Positions 28,179-38,204 are shown, counted from the first letter of the stretch. The stretch is 64,000 nt of DNA from SZUA-265 sp965651905 (GCA_965651905.1 CBFGUG010000004.1:116538-180537); one strand, 5' to 3'. Notes: generated by a model not told the origin, from the sequence alone. Made by a program: numbers and translations.

Positions 28179-30437
28179 ATGAACCCCGTCGTGATGGCAC
28201 TGGTGATTGCCGGACTGGTCGGCATGTTTCTGGTTACCGCCCGCAAGCGCTGGAAGCTGCTGCAGGTTGGAGATCGAACCTACGAGAGCCGTACCGAGGA
28301 CTTGGGGGCGCGGCTCGCACGGGTTTGGACGTTCGCTCTGTTTCAGAAGAAGATGCGTTACTACCCGCTTGCGGGCATCGCGCATCAGCTGATTTTCATG
28401 GGGTTCATCGTGTTGCTGTTGCGCACGCTGATCTTGTGGGGCCGCGGCTTCGATCCATCTTTCAATCTGTTCGTGCTGGGACCCGAAGCCTTTTTGGGGC
28501 TTCCGCTCGGCGAGGTCTATTCCTTCCTCAAAGACGCGTTTGCTCTACTGGTGTTGCTCGGTAGCGCGGTGTTCATCTATTACCGAACGCTCAACAAGCA
28601 GAAGCGAATGACCCTGGGCACGGAGGGGCTCGTCATCTTGGGCATCATCGTGGTGATGATGTTGTCGGACATCTTCTACGACGGCGCGAGCCAAGTGCTC
28701 AACTTTCGCCTGAAGGAAGTGTGCTCGGGCGAGGCTGCGTTTTGTGATGCCGCGCGCGATCTCGTGGCTCCGCTCGGTAGTGCGCCTGCCGAGCTAGGCT
28801 ACCACGCCTACCCGGAGCCTGCGGGCAGTGCTGCGGCGCTGCTGTTGGCCGACGCAGCTCCAGGGGTCTTGGTGGTCGTAGCGCACGCGGGTTTTTGGAC
28901 GCACGCGACGTTGGTATTGGTGTTTTTGAACTTGCTGCCCCTGTCGAAGCATTTTCACATCATCACGGCCATTCCCAACGTGTTCACCAGCGACCTCACG
29001 CCAAGGGGACGTTTGCGCCCCATCGCGAAGGACACGGAGGCGCTGATGGGGTTGGTCGAGAGTGCGTCCGAAGAAGAGGACATGAGCCGCGCGCGCATCG
29101 GCGCGGCGCGCATCGAACACTTCAGCTGGAAAGACGTGCTCGACTTCTACACCTGTACGGAGTGTGGCCGCTGTAGCGATCACTGCCCGGCAACCCAGAC
29201 GGGAAAGAAGCTGAGCCCCAAGCACCTGACCCTCGATTTGCGCGATCACTTGTACGCGCGTCAGGACGAGGTGTTGTCGCTGGATGGGCCGGTCGAGCAC
29301 TGGGATCCTGCTGCGAGTGGCGCGTCGGAAGGCACCGACGCGTCCACGAAAACCGATGAGCCTTCGGAAACTGAAGGTCAAGAGGCAGAAGCCGCGGCTC
29401 CCAAAAAGTTCGAAGCCAAGAATCTGGTGCCCGACATCATCGATCCCGACGTGATCTGGGCGTGTACGACCTGCCGCGCGTGCGAAGAGCAGTGTCCAGT
29501 GATGATCACCTACGTCGACAAGATCGTTCAGATGCGTCGTCACGAGGTCATCATCAAGGGCGATAGCTTCCCGTCCGAGCTGAACAAGCCGTTCGAGGGG
29601 ATGGAAGTCAACGGCAACCCCTGGAACCTCTCGCGTATGGACCGCGCCAACTGGGCCGAAGGGCTCGACGTGCCGATGGCGTCCGAAAAGCCCGAAGCCG
29701 AGGTGCTGTTTTGGGTTGGTTGCGCGGCGAGTTACGACGATCGAGCCAAGAAGGTCGCGCGGGCGACCGCCGAGCTGCTGCAGTCCGCTGGCGTCGATTT
29801 CGCGATCCTCGGCGAAGAAGAGAGCTGCACGGGAGATCCCGCACGTCGCGCTGGCAACGAGTACCTGTTCACGATGCTCGCGGAAGCCAACGTCGAGGTG
29901 CTCAACGGTTATCGTGAGCAGGGCGGTGTCAAACGCATTCTCACCACCTGCCCGCATTGTTTCAACACCCTGCTCAACGAGTATCCCGACTTCGGCGGCA
30001 AGTACGAGGTTGTTCACCACACGGACTACTTGCTCGGGCTGCTCGCCGAGGGGCGTCTCAAACCGAGCAAGCCAGTGAAGGCGACGGTCGCTTATCACGA
30101 CTCGTGTTACCTCGGGCGCTACAACGACGTGTACGAGTCGCCCAGGGATATCTTGCGCAAGGTGCCGGGCGTGACGCTGGTGGAGCCTGAGACTCACCAC
30201 AACAAGGGGCTGTGCTGCGGCGCGGGCGGCGCCCAGATGTGGATGGAGGAGCAGAACAAGCAGCGCGTGAACGTCAAACGCACGCGACAGCTGCTCGCCA
30301 CGGGAGCCGACGTGGTGTCGAGCGCATGCCCGTTTTGCATGACGATGTTGACCGACGGGCTCAAGAACGAAGAGAAAGAAGCCGAAATCCGCCAGCTCGA
30401 CGTGGTCGAAGTGCTGCGGGAATCGTGCGTTTCGTGA
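28179..30437 (+). CDS. Membrane Fe-S oxidoreductase (DUF224/HdrD-like), probable ETF:quinone oxidoreductase
   Basis: A 752-residue fusion. Residues 1-290 form a membrane domain of about five or six spans with His residues suited to haem b (GIAHQLIFMGF and KHFHIITAIPN). Two 4Fe-4S motifs follow: CTECGRCSDHCP near residue 325 and CTTCRACEEQCP near 428, separated by an acidic, Thr/Glu-rich linker. The C-terminal part has two CCG-type cysteine groups (TTCPHCFN and CCGAGG). This architecture matches membrane oxidoreductases that pass electrons from electron-transfer flavoprotein to menaquinone (EMO type), or related heterodisulphide-reductase-like enzymes. No etfAB genes are adjacent, so the donor is inference. 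Confidence 0.85.
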   Translation: MNPVVMALVIAGLVGMFLVTARKRWKLLQVGDRTYESRTEDLGARLARVWTFALFQKKMRYYPLAGIAHQLIFMGFIVLLLRTLILWGRGFDPSFNLFVLGPEAFLGLPLGEVYSFLKDAFALLVLLGSAVFIYYRTLNKQKRMTLGTEGLVILGIIVVMMLSDIFYDGASQVLNFRLKEVCSGEAAFCDAARDLVAPLGSAPAELGYHAYPEPAGSAAALLLADAAPGVLVVVAHAGFWTHATLVLVFLNLLPLSKHFHIITAIPNVFTSDLTPRGRLRPIAKDTEALMGLVESASEEEDMSRARIGAARIEHFSWKDVLDFYTCTECGRCSDHCPATQTGKKLSPKHLTLDLRDHLYARQDEVLSLDGPVEHWDPAASGASEGTDASTKTDEPSETEGQEAEAAAPKKFEAKNLVPDIIDPDVIWACTTCRACEEQCPVMITYVDKIVQMRRHEVIIKGDSFPSELNKPFEGMEVNGNPWNLSRMDRANWAEGLDVPMASEKPEAEVLFWVGCAASYDDRAKKVARATAELLQSAGVDFAILGEEESCTGDPARRAGNEYLFTMLAEANVEVLNGYREQGGVKRILTTCPHCFNTLLNEYPDFGGKYEVVHHTDYLLGLLAEGRLKPSKPVKATVAYHDSCYLGRYNDVYESPRDILRKVPGVTLVEPETHHNKGLCCGAGGAQMWMEEQNKQRVNVKRTRQLLATGADVVSSACPFCMTMLTDGLKNEEKEAEIRQLDVVEVLRESCVS

Positions 30438-30575
30438 CGATTCTCGCGCGCGCCTCGCGCCACGCCCCGCACTGCTGCCGCTGATCCTTCGGGTTGGGTG
30501 ACGGGCCTGGCCGCGCGCCGTGCAAGCCAACGACGCAGCCGGCGGCTGGGCTGTTCAATCGGGCATTCCTGCGCA

Positions 30576-33428
30576 ATGCTGCGACCGATGCACCCGACTC
30601 TGCAGCGATTGGTAGAGACCTATCGCCGACCAATTCAGCGCGCGGCGACTGGTGCCGCGTGGACGGCGCTGGTGGTGACCCTCGTCGGTGCGGCCCTGCT
30701 GGCTCGCGGCGGCACGTTGCTCGATCGCGCCCTCGCCGGGGGGCTCGTGTTGCTCGCCTTGGTGGTGCTGGTCAGCCACCGTTGGCTGACCAATCGTCGA
30801 TACGCGACGGAAGACAAGGCCATCACCGCCGCGATTGGTGCGGTCGACCGCGAACAAGGGGCGCGGCTGCTGCGGGCGCTGCGCTTGGCGCGCGACACCG
30901 AGCACCATGCCATGGGCCAGTCCCCCGAACTCGCCCAGCTGCACTATCAGCGTGTGCTGTCAAAAGTGAACGCGGGGCGAATGCAGGGCGCGGCCAAATC
31001 GCGCGCGCGCTTCTGGAAGCAGCTGACGTTGGTCGGGTTGTGTTCGGCGGCGTTCCTGGTGGTGTTCGCGCCCTGGCACTTGGTCGAGGGGGTCGTCGTG
31101 ATGTCGGCCAGCGAGGGCAAGTCTCGTGTGGGGCTGAATTTGCTGGAGCTACCCACGGTGCGCGCAACGCCGCCAGCGTACTTGCGACAAAAGAAAGCCA
31201 CGCTGACGCTCGACTCGGCGGTGGCTCTGCCCGCAGGGACCGAGCTCAGCTTCAACGGGGTTCCCATTCGGACGGGGCGCGAGTTGGTGTTGACCGACGG
31301 CACCACGGAAGTGCCTTTCGCCGACGATGGTTCGGGCGCGGTCGTGGCGCATTGGGAACTGGACAAGAGCGTGCGTCTGAGTGTCGCTGCACGCTTCGGA
31401 GACGTGCTGGTGTACGAACCCCGCTCCATCGAAGTGTACTCGCAGCCGGACGAGCCACCCGTCGTGAGGTTGGAGGGCGCGCCTGCCGAGCACAAGCTGG
31501 AAGAGATGACCTCGCTCGAGCTGCTGTGGCAGGCGCATGACGATCACGGCCTGACCCAGGTCGACTTGGTGTTGCGCTCCGCGGGGCGGGAAGACCGGCG
31601 TACCCTCGAAAACTTTCCCGGCGACATGCGCAGCGGTCGCGGTGGGCACGTGCTCGGTGCAGACGACGCGTTCTTGCGTCGCGTGTTTTTGCCCGTCGAC
31701 GTGCGTATCGAGGCCCGAGACAACGATCCCAGCGAAGGCGCCAAGTGGGGACAGTCCGAGGTGATCCGCATCCGACCGCCGGGCGTCGGATCTCCGCAAG
31801 TGGCGCGTTACCAGGCGCTCGAAGGTTTGCTCGACCAACTCGTCAAGACACTGGCGACACAGCTCGACCTGGAGGCGGAAAAGGACGTCGAGCTGCAGGC
31901 GACGCTGCGCGAGCGTCGTTCGAGTGAGGTTTCCGAGCTGGAGGCACTGGCCGGGCGCGTGTTGTCCGACAAGTACACGGGGCTGACGGTTCCGCGCGGC
32001 TGGTCAGCGTTCTTCGAAGGTCAGTTGCAACGTTTGCACAAGGCGTTCAAGTCGCGTCGGGAAGAACGTGAAACGCTGGAATCGATCGTCTTGGGCATGA
32101 ACTCGGCGCTCGGCAAGCTCGCGCGCGACGACGCGCAGGACGTTTCGCGACAGCTCGCCGACGTTGCCGAAGAAGCGGCGCTAGCGGCGCGAGCTGCACA
32201 ACAACTCGAAGATCGTCAAGAAGGGCGCTTGCGGCTGCAGGTGGCGATCGATGTGCTGGACAGTGGCGCCAAGGAACTGCAGGTGCTGGGTACACTCGGA
32301 GCTGATCTCGGGAGCGTCGCCCTCGCCGACCTCTTGCGTGTGCGCCGCTCGTTCGATAACGCGGACCACTTCCACGCCGAGTTGGCTGCATTGCACATGG
32401 CGGAACGTCTGCGTCGCCCCAACCCGTCGTTTGGATCCAAGGGCGGCGGCGGTGGCGGCGTCGAGTCTGGCGGTGGAACTGGCGGCGGTAAGAGCAGCGA
32501 TGCGACGGGGCAGCCGAAGGAGTCCGACAGTGACTTCGACAAGGCTGCAGGTGAAGTCGATCGCCTGGCGCGCGAACACGCAGAGCTCACCGAGCGAACG
32601 GGCAGCGCGATGGACCAGGCAGAGTCGTCGTCGGCCGCCGACGACAGCTTGCAACAAGAAGCGAAGGAGCGCGCAGAGGCTGTGCGCAGAGGTGCCATGC
32701 GCTTGCCACAACCCGGGGAATCGCCGGGCACGGGCCGAGCCGCTGCGGCGCTCTCGCGCGAGCACGCAGGCGCGATGGCCCACGAACTCGAGCGCGCCAA
32801 CTTTCAGGGAGCTGCCGAGAGTGGTCGGCGCGCGCAGGCTGCTGCGGAAGAGGCGTTGCGGCACAGCGATCTGGATCCGGTGACTCGAGCTCGCTTGCAG
32901 GCGCTTCTCGAAGAGCTGCGGGAGCAGATCCGCTGGGCCGACGAGCAAGCCAAGAAGATGCAACGAGAAGCGGAGCAGGCGGCGAGCGAAGCGCTCAGCG
33001 AATTCTCCAAGCTGGAGGAAGAACTCGCCAAGCGTGCCGAGAACCTGTCACAGGGTGATCTCTCCAAGATGCTGCCGTCGGAGCTGCGTGGTCGCCTGGA
33101 ACAAGCAGGACGATTGATGGAGAACGCGGCCGAGCAGTTGCGTGGCGGAAGAGGCAACGACGCGCAGAGACTCCAGGCGGAAGCCCAGCGTCTGCTCGAA
33201 CAGTCCGACACGGGCGACATGCATGAAGGCGACGAAGGCGAAGAGTCGTCACCAGACGGTAAGGGCGAAGGCGGCCGCAACATTCGAACGGGTGGCGATG
33301 TCCCGAACCCCGACGACAAGAACGCCGCTGAAGACTTTCGTCGCCGCGTGCTAGAGGGGTTGAGTGAACAAGCGGATGGGCGCCTGTCGCCTGCGGTGAA
33401 GCGTTACGCGGAGGGCTTGCTCCGATGA
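30576..33428 (+). CDS. DUF4175-like large membrane protein
   Basis: About 950 residues. N-terminal membrane spans (about residues 30-75 and a further one near 155-170) precede a beta-rich domain with TPPAYLRQKKATLTL, and stretches such as LELLWQAHDDHGLTQVDLVL that are typical of DUF4175 proteins. The C-terminal half is a long Glu/Ala/Arg/Gln-rich coiled coil, interrupted by a Gly-rich linker (GSKGGGGGGVESGGGTGGGK) near residue 630. ATG 30576 or ATG 30588 is likely; the longer frame from 30498 starts inside GC-rich non-coding sequence. It overlaps the next gene by an ATGA. Function of the family is unknown; a cell-envelope role is inferred. Confidence 0.75.
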   Translation: MLRPMHPTLQRLVETYRRPIQRAATGAAWTALVVTLVGAALLARGGTLLDRALAGGLVLLALVVLVSHRWLTNRRYATEDKAITAAIGAVDREQGARLLRALRLARDTEHHAMGQSPELAQLHYQRVLSKVNAGRMQGAAKSRARFWKQLTLVGLCSAAFLVVFAPWHLVEGVVVMSASEGKSRVGLNLLELPTVRATPPAYLRQKKATLTLDSAVALPAGTELSFNGVPIRTGRELVLTDGTTEVPFADDGSGAVVAHWELDKSVRLSVAARFGDVLVYEPRSIEVYSQPDEPPVVRLEGAPAEHKLEEMTSLELLWQAHDDHGLTQVDLVLRSAGREDRRTLENFPGDMRSGRGGHVLGADDAFLRRVFLPVDVRIEARDNDPSEGAKWGQSEVIRIRPPGVGSPQVARYQALEGLLDQLVKTLATQLDLEAEKDVELQATLRERRSSEVSELEALAGRVLSDKYTGLTVPRGWSAFFEGQLQRLHKAFKSRREERETLESIVLGMNSALGKLARDDAQDVSRQLADVAEEAALAARAAQQLEDRQEGRLRLQVAIDVLDSGAKELQVLGTLGADLGSVALADLLRVRRSFDNADHFHAELAALHMAERLRRPNPSFGSKGGGGGGVESGGGTGGGKSSDATGQPKESDSDFDKAAGEVDRLAREHAELTERTGSAMDQAESSSAADDSLQQEAKERAEAVRRGAMRLPQPGESPGTGRAAAALSREHAGAMAHELERANFQGAAESGRRAQAAAEEALRHSDLDPVTRARLQALLEELREQIRWADEQAKKMQREAEQAASEALSEFSKLEEELAKRAENLSQGDLSKMLPSELRGRLEQAGRLMENAAEQLRGGRGNDAQRLQAEAQRLLEQSDTGDMHEGDEGEESSPDGKGEGGRNIRTGGDVPNPDDKNAAEDFRRRVLEGLSEQADGRLSPAVKRYAEGLLR

Positions 33429-34993
33429 GCTGGGTTCGCTCGTGTGTCGTCTGCGTGCTCGCGTTGGCGATGGTGTCGACCGCTCGCGCAGACGCCGAAC
33501 ACGATGGCGATCACGTCGAGGAAACGCAGCTCAACGCCGGCTTTCAGCAAATTGCCAACGCCATCACGGAGCTCGACGTCGAAAAGGCACGAAAGCTGCT
33601 CGAGACGGTGCGCGAAGAGAGTCCAGCCTTGGCGTTCCAGCGCGCGCGCCTGGCCGTCTACGTTGGGGACTGCGATTCGGCCGAAGCCATCCTGAGCGCA
33701 CTCCCAGAAACCGTGGAGTCGTCACGTTTGCTCTACCTGGCGCGCAGTTGCGCGCGGGCCACCGCAGGTTCGTCGATCATCGTCGATGAGGCGAGGGGCG
33801 TGTGGGTTCGCATCCAAGACGAGGGCGACCGCGCGATCGTGCCGATCTTGATGGACGTGGCCGTCAAGTCGCGTGAGCGTTTGATCGAAGACCTCGGCAT
33901 CGCGCTTCCCTTACCCATGCGCATCGACGTGGTGCGCGACTTGTTCTCACTCGCGGCGGTGAGCGGGCTGCCACTGAAGGCCGCTGAGACGACGGGCACC
34001 GTAGCCGTCGCGCGTTGGGGGCGAGTGACGATGGTCTCTCCGCGTGCCCCGAGTCTCGGATACCCCTGGCAAGACACTTTGGCGCACGAGCTCACGCATC
34101 TCGTGCTCAGTCGCGGTAGTCGAGATTACGCGCCGCTGTGGCTACAGGAAGGCATCGCCAAGCGCGAAGAGCGTCGTTGGCGCGACGTGCGCCCGCTGGA
34201 TGATCGGCGTGATCCGTATCAGATCGCGCGTGATGCGCTGCTGGCGGGGGAGAACATCGGCATCGATCGAATCGGTCCGTCCATCGCCATGTTGCCGACG
34301 GCGAAAGCCGCGTCTATCTCCTACGCGGAGGTGGAGAGTTTCATGGACTTCTGGATCGAGCGAAATGGCGTCTCCGCGTTCACGCTCTTGATGCTCGATC
34401 TGAAGGGGCTGAGCAGCCGCGAGACCAACGAAGCGATGCTGAGCGTCAGTGGCTATTCGCTCGACTACTGGATCGGCATGTACGAGGCGCACCTGCGCGC
34501 GTTACCTGACCCGCAGGACCAGGAAGAGCCGGAGGAGTCCGCGCAGTCGGACGTCGTCGTACAGAGTGTGCGTTTGGGCGAGCTGATGCTCGAACAGGAG
34601 CGAGTGCCGTACGCCAGCGACTACTTCGACCGGGCGCTGGAGTCCGCTTCGGACCTGCCAGGCGTCCGCTACCGTGCATCAGCCCTGAAGTTCCGCTTGG
34701 GCCAGTCCGCTGAAGCGGAAAAGCAGCTGGGGACATTCGACGAACTTTCGCGCCTTCACGGTGGCTGGCTGGGCCTCCACGGACGCATGCTGGCCGAGAA
34801 GCAGGAGGCCGATCGCGCGCTTCAGAGCTTCTCTCATGCGGTGGGGATCGACCCTTATTCGGAGGAAGCTGCTTGCGAGGGTTGGGGTAGGATGAGTGGC
34901 TCCAAGGTCGGTGCCGATACGGAGGCGCGGCTGCCGGCTGACCCCGTATTCAGAAAGTTGTGTGAGCAGGCGCGAAAAGTCGTGCGAGATTGA
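33425..34993 (+). CDS. Exported peptidase-MA-like metallopeptidase with TPR-like repeats
   Basis: 522 residues with a signal peptide (VCVLALAMVSTARADA). After a helical repeat region, a gluzincin-type zinc site is visible: HELTH at residues 221-225 and the downstream Glu in WLQEGIAKREE about 20 residues later. The C-terminal ~170 residues are TPR-like (SDYFDRALESASDLPGVRYR, LQSFSHAVGIDPYSEEAACE). The start ATG overlaps the DUF4175 stop (ATGA), so both are translated together and probably act together in the envelope. Peptidase activity is inferred from the motif; no substrate can be named. Confidence 0.82.
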   Translation: MSWVRSCVVCVLALAMVSTARADAEHDGDHVEETQLNAGFQQIANAITELDVEKARKLLETVREESPALAFQRARLAVYVGDCDSAEAILSALPETVESSRLLYLARSCARATAGSSIIVDEARGVWVRIQDEGDRAIVPILMDVAVKSRERLIEDLGIALPLPMRIDVVRDLFSLAAVSGLPLKAAETTGTVAVARWGRVTMVSPRAPSLGYPWQDTLAHELTHLVLSRGSRDYAPLWLQEGIAKREERRWRDVRPLDDRRDPYQIARDALLAGENIGIDRIGPSIAMLPTAKAASISYAEVESFMDFWIERNGVSAFTLLMLDLKGLSSRETNEAMLSVSGYSLDYWIGMYEAHLRALPDPQDQEEPEESAQSDVVVQSVRLGELMLEQERVPYASDYFDRALESASDLPGVRYRASALKFRLGQSAEAEKQLGTFDELSRLHGGWLGLHGRMLAEKQEADRALQSFSHAVGIDPYSEEAACEGWGRMSGSKVGADTEARLPADPVFRKLCEQARKVVRD

Positions 34994-35144
34994 CCGGGGC
35001 GGCCTCATCGGCCTACGATTCCCGCGTAACCCTGCCAACACACTAGAACTTGCGGCGACTCGAGCCCAAGCGGGCGCGGCTTCGCTTCTTCGTCGGATGG
35101 GTACGGCTGCGAGCCAATCTGCCCCACCAGTTGCCCCCTAGGTT

Positions 35145-35978
35145 TTGTCTTTGACCGTTAGCACTTTCGCCGCCGCCCAGCTTCTGCGCCTCGTTCCCCG
35201 CGTGCGGCTCAGCCGTGCCGTAGGACGCCTGTGTCAACAGCAGCGCACGCCACTGCTCGTGGACGCGGCGATGCGCATTTACGCGCGTGCCTACGACGTC
35301 AACTTGAACGAAGCCGACCCCGATCAGGGGCCGTACGCGAGCTTCGATCAGTTTTTCACCCGCAAGCTGCGTGCGGGCGCGCGGACCATCGAAGACGCGG
35401 CCATCGTCAGCCCAGCCGACGGCAACCTGGTCGCGGCAGGCGACGTCACTGACGCTTGCTCCATCGTGGTCAAGGGACGCCCGTACGACGTGGCCGAGCT
35501 GTGTGGTTTTCCCGAGGCGGAGCAGTTGTATCGCGGCGGGGAGTATGCCGTGGTTTACCTGCACCCGCGCGACTACCACCGCGTGCACTCGCCCGTCGAC
35601 GGCGTGGTGACGATGATTCGATCGATGCCGGGCGACCTCTTCCCGGTCAATTCGATCGGTGAACGCCACGTGCCGAAGTTGTTCGTGCGCAACCAGCGCG
35701 TCAGCATCGTCGTCGAGAGCGAGTCGTTGGGTGTGGTGCAAGTGATCATGGTGGGCGCGACCATCGTCGGTCGCATCACCACCAAGGCGCTCGGCGGAGC
35801 GAACACGCCCCTGGGAGAGCACTCGATCGCGCCCGGCCAAGTCGTGGCCCGCGGCGACGAAGTGGGAACGTTTCACTTGGGCTCGACGGTCGTGATGCTG
35901 CTTCCAGGCAGTGGCCGCCTCTCCCACGCTACGGGTCCCGTCCGCTACGGTGATAGCCTGGAGCGCCGACATGAGTGA
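35145..35978 (+). CDS. psd: Phosphatidylserine decarboxylase
   Basis: Membrane-associated pyruvoyl enzyme making phosphatidylethanolamine. The family motifs are present: FDQFFTRKLRAGAR, VSPADGN, LHPRDYHRVHSP, FPVN and the autocleavage site LGST (in FHLGSTVVMLL), where Ser becomes the pyruvoyl group. At ~277 residues it is slightly short because no ATG exists near the N-terminus; the frame opens at a stop at 35139 and TTG 35145 or TTG 35151 (8 bases after an AGG) must serve. The stop overlaps the start of the methyltransferase gene at 35971. No pssA is adjacent. Confidence 0.94.
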   Translation: MSLTVSTFAAAQLLRLVPRVRLSRAVGRLCQQQRTPLLVDAAMRIYARAYDVNLNEADPDQGPYASFDQFFTRKLRAGARTIEDAAIVSPADGNLVAAGDVTDACSIVVKGRPYDVAELCGFPEAEQLYRGGEYAVVYLHPRDYHRVHSPVDGVVTMIRSMPGDLFPVNSIGERHVPKLFVRNQRVSIVVESESLGVVQVIMVGATIVGRITTKALGGANTPLGEHSIAPGQVVARGDEVGTFHLGSTVVMLLPGSGRLSHATGPVRYGDSLERRHE

Positions 35979-38007
35979 CGAGGCGGAAGTGGATCCGAGG
36001 ATGCCAAAGCCGCCCCCGCAGGCGAAGGTGCCCGAGGAAGCCGTCGACTTGCAGGACGCCGCTGGGCAAGCAGGTGCTGTGCAACCCGGCGCTGGCCAAG
36101 CAGGTGCTGGGCAAGCAGGTGCTGGACCCGAAGGAGAGCGGGTATCCGACCGTCCTACGACGCGCAGCTTGGTGCCGCTACCTGAGGGTTACCCGGGAGC
36201 GTCGCGGCGCAGTTCAGTCCCACCTGGGCGGCTCTCGGCACCGCCGCTGCGCAACAGTGACTCGCCGCGTCCTCGGCTCAATTCAACACCTGGCCTGGCT
36301 GCCGCTCGCGACCCCTCGGCGAGCGAGCACGCGGAGCCCGTAAACCCGCCGGCCACTACCGCACCCAAAGCGGAGTCGAAGGCGGTGGTGACGCCGATGC
36401 GCATCATCGCGCTGAAAACCACCAGCACTCACTCCGATCCGCCGCCGGCAACGGCCGACGCGTCGCCAGGCGCCAAGTTGCCCGGATCCGACATGCCGAC
36501 GCCGCCAGATACGCCTGCGGCCGTGGCGTCGGCCCGTCCTTCCCCCGCCCCACCGCCCATGCCTCCCGCTGAGGCGGGTGCTCCCGTCGCAGGTCCGCCC
36601 GTCGCAGGTGCCCCCGTTGCGGCTTCCCCTTTGCTGGCCCCAGCCGAGTCTCGAGTGGATGCGCCGACCCCTCCCGAAACGCCAGCGCTGCGTCGTGAGC
36701 TCCTGGAACACGTCCAGGCAAAACCTCCCGCCGAACTGGCGCGTACCCAGGAATCCGCCGGGGTCGAAGAGGTGGAGCCCGATGTCGAGGTGGAAGTCAT
36801 CGAACCGCCTCCGCCGCCTGCCCGCTCACCCAGCCCCCCCAACGTCGAGGTATCCGCAGTCGAAGCGGAACCCGAAGAACTCCCAGACGAGCTCTTTCAG
36901 TCAGCTGACAGCGGAGACAATCTGGAAGCGATCTCCGTCGACGACCTGACTGAAGTCGAAGCGGTCTCCGAGCGCGAACCTGGCCATCGTCGAGAAACCT
37001 CCGTCGAAGCTGCGCAGTCTCCCGCAGTCGTTCACCCTCAGCCACCGTCTCCGCCCAAGCCGCCGGCTCCGCCATCACCTGGTGCGGCTGCTCCCGCCGC
37101 TTCTCCAGAACCAGAGAAGCCCGCGCCGCCACCCCCGAGAGCGACCCAAGCCAGCCGTCCTCGACGTAAACGTTTGCCACGCACCCCTCCGCGCCGTACC
37201 TCGTTTACGGGCGCGAGCGAAGACGGCAAGCGACGACCGTGGTGGGAAGAGCTGTGGAACGACGATTTCCTGCGTGCCGACGCGCTGCCTGACGAAATAC
37301 GTCTCGCACAAGAGGTCGACTTCATCGAGCGCTCCGTCTCCGTCGAACCCGGCGCGGTGGTGCTCGATCTGGCGTGCGGGGCTGGGGATCACGCTGTCGA
37401 GCTGACTCGACGCGGCCTGTCCGTGGTGGGTTACGACCTGTCCGAGTCTCAGCTGATCCGCGCGAAGGACTTGGCAGAAGACGAAAAGCAAGACGTTCGC
37501 TTCATGCAGGGCGACGTGCGCGAGATGTCCTTCGAGAAAATGTTCGACGCGGTCTACTGCTGGAACGCCAGCTTCGGCTACTTCGAGGAAGAGAAGAACC
37601 TGGCCGTGCTCGCGAACATCTTCCGCGCGCTCAAGCCGGGCGGCAGCTTCTTGCTCGACGTACCGAATCGCGACTTCGTGGTGCGACAGCAACCGATGCA
37701 GTGCTGGTTCGAGGGCGACGGCGCGGTGTGCATGGATGACATGCACGTCGACTTCATCACCAGCCGTCTCAACGTCAAACGAACCGTCATGTTGGACGAC
37801 GGGCGCAACCGTGAGTGGCACTACTCACTGCGTCTCTACTCGCTCCACGAACTCGGCAAGATGCTGCACAGCATCGGCTTCCGCGTGGGCCAAATCAGCG
37901 GCGACGTAGCGACCCCCAACGCCTTCCTCGGCGGTTACTCGCAGCGCGTGATCATCCTCGCCGTCAAGCCCAGCGAGCAACCCAGCAAACCCGGCTCAGC
38001 CACTTGA
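35971..38007 (+). CDS. Class I SAM methyltransferase with a ~430-residue disordered N-terminus
   Basis: 678 residues. The first ~430 are Pro/Ala/Glu/Val-rich low complexity with a short internal repeat (AGAGQAGAGQ near residues 35-55) and no fold I recognise. The C-terminal ~240 residues are a Rossmann methyltransferase: motif I VLDLACGAGDHAVEL near residue 461, motif II VVGYDLSESQL, motif III FMQGDVREM and motif post-I ALKPGGSFLLDVPNRDF. The substrate is unknown. ATG 35971 lies within the last bases of psd (ATGAGTGA overlap), suggesting coupling to phospholipid synthesis; lipid methylation is therefore a thinkable but unproven role. Such a long N-terminal extension is unusual for this family. 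Confidence 0.85.
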   Translation: MSDEAEVDPRMPKPPPQAKVPEEAVDLQDAAGQAGAVQPGAGQAGAGQAGAGPEGERVSDRPTTRSLVPLPEGYPGASRRSSVPPGRLSAPPLRNSDSPRPRLNSTPGLAAARDPSASEHAEPVNPPATTAPKAESKAVVTPMRIIALKTTSTHSDPPPATADASPGAKLPGSDMPTPPDTPAAVASARPSPAPPPMPPAEAGAPVAGPPVAGAPVAASPLLAPAESRVDAPTPPETPALRRELLEHVQAKPPAELARTQESAGVEEVEPDVEVEVIEPPPPPARSPSPPNVEVSAVEAEPEELPDELFQSADSGDNLEAISVDDLTEVEAVSEREPGHRRETSVEAAQSPAVVHPQPPSPPKPPAPPSPGAAAPAASPEPEKPAPPPPRATQASRPRRKRLPRTPPRRTSFTGASEDGKRRPWWEELWNDDFLRADALPDEIRLAQEVDFIERSVSVEPGAVVLDLACGAGDHAVELTRRGLSVVGYDLSESQLIRAKDLAEDEKQDVRFMQGDVREMSFEKMFDAVYCWNASFGYFEEEKNLAVLANIFRALKPGGSFLLDVPNRDFVVRQQPMQCWFEGDGAVCMDDMHVDFITSRLNVKRTVMLDDGRNREWHYSLRLYSLHELGKMLHSIGFRVGQISGDVATPNAFLGGYSQRVIILAVKPSEQPSKPGSAT

Positions 38008-38204
38008 CGCGCGCGCCGCGAGCGCGCCTGCGTCCAGCCACCGACGACGCCCGCTGTGAGCGCATCGCCCGCGTCCGCACTGCAGTCCCGCAGCCCTCGT
38101 CGGTCAGGCGACGAATGGATTCGTCAATCGATTCAGCAGTTTGCACCGTCAGCCGCCGAGGCCGCCCCGACCTGGCCAAAAGTGCAGCGACCTCCCAAAA
38201 AAGT

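Noticed and set aside
28794..30530. 578-codon open frame on the minus strand
   Set aside because: It lies entirely antisense to the Fe-S oxidoreductase gene, whose motifs are unmistakable; high GC keeps the opposite frame open.
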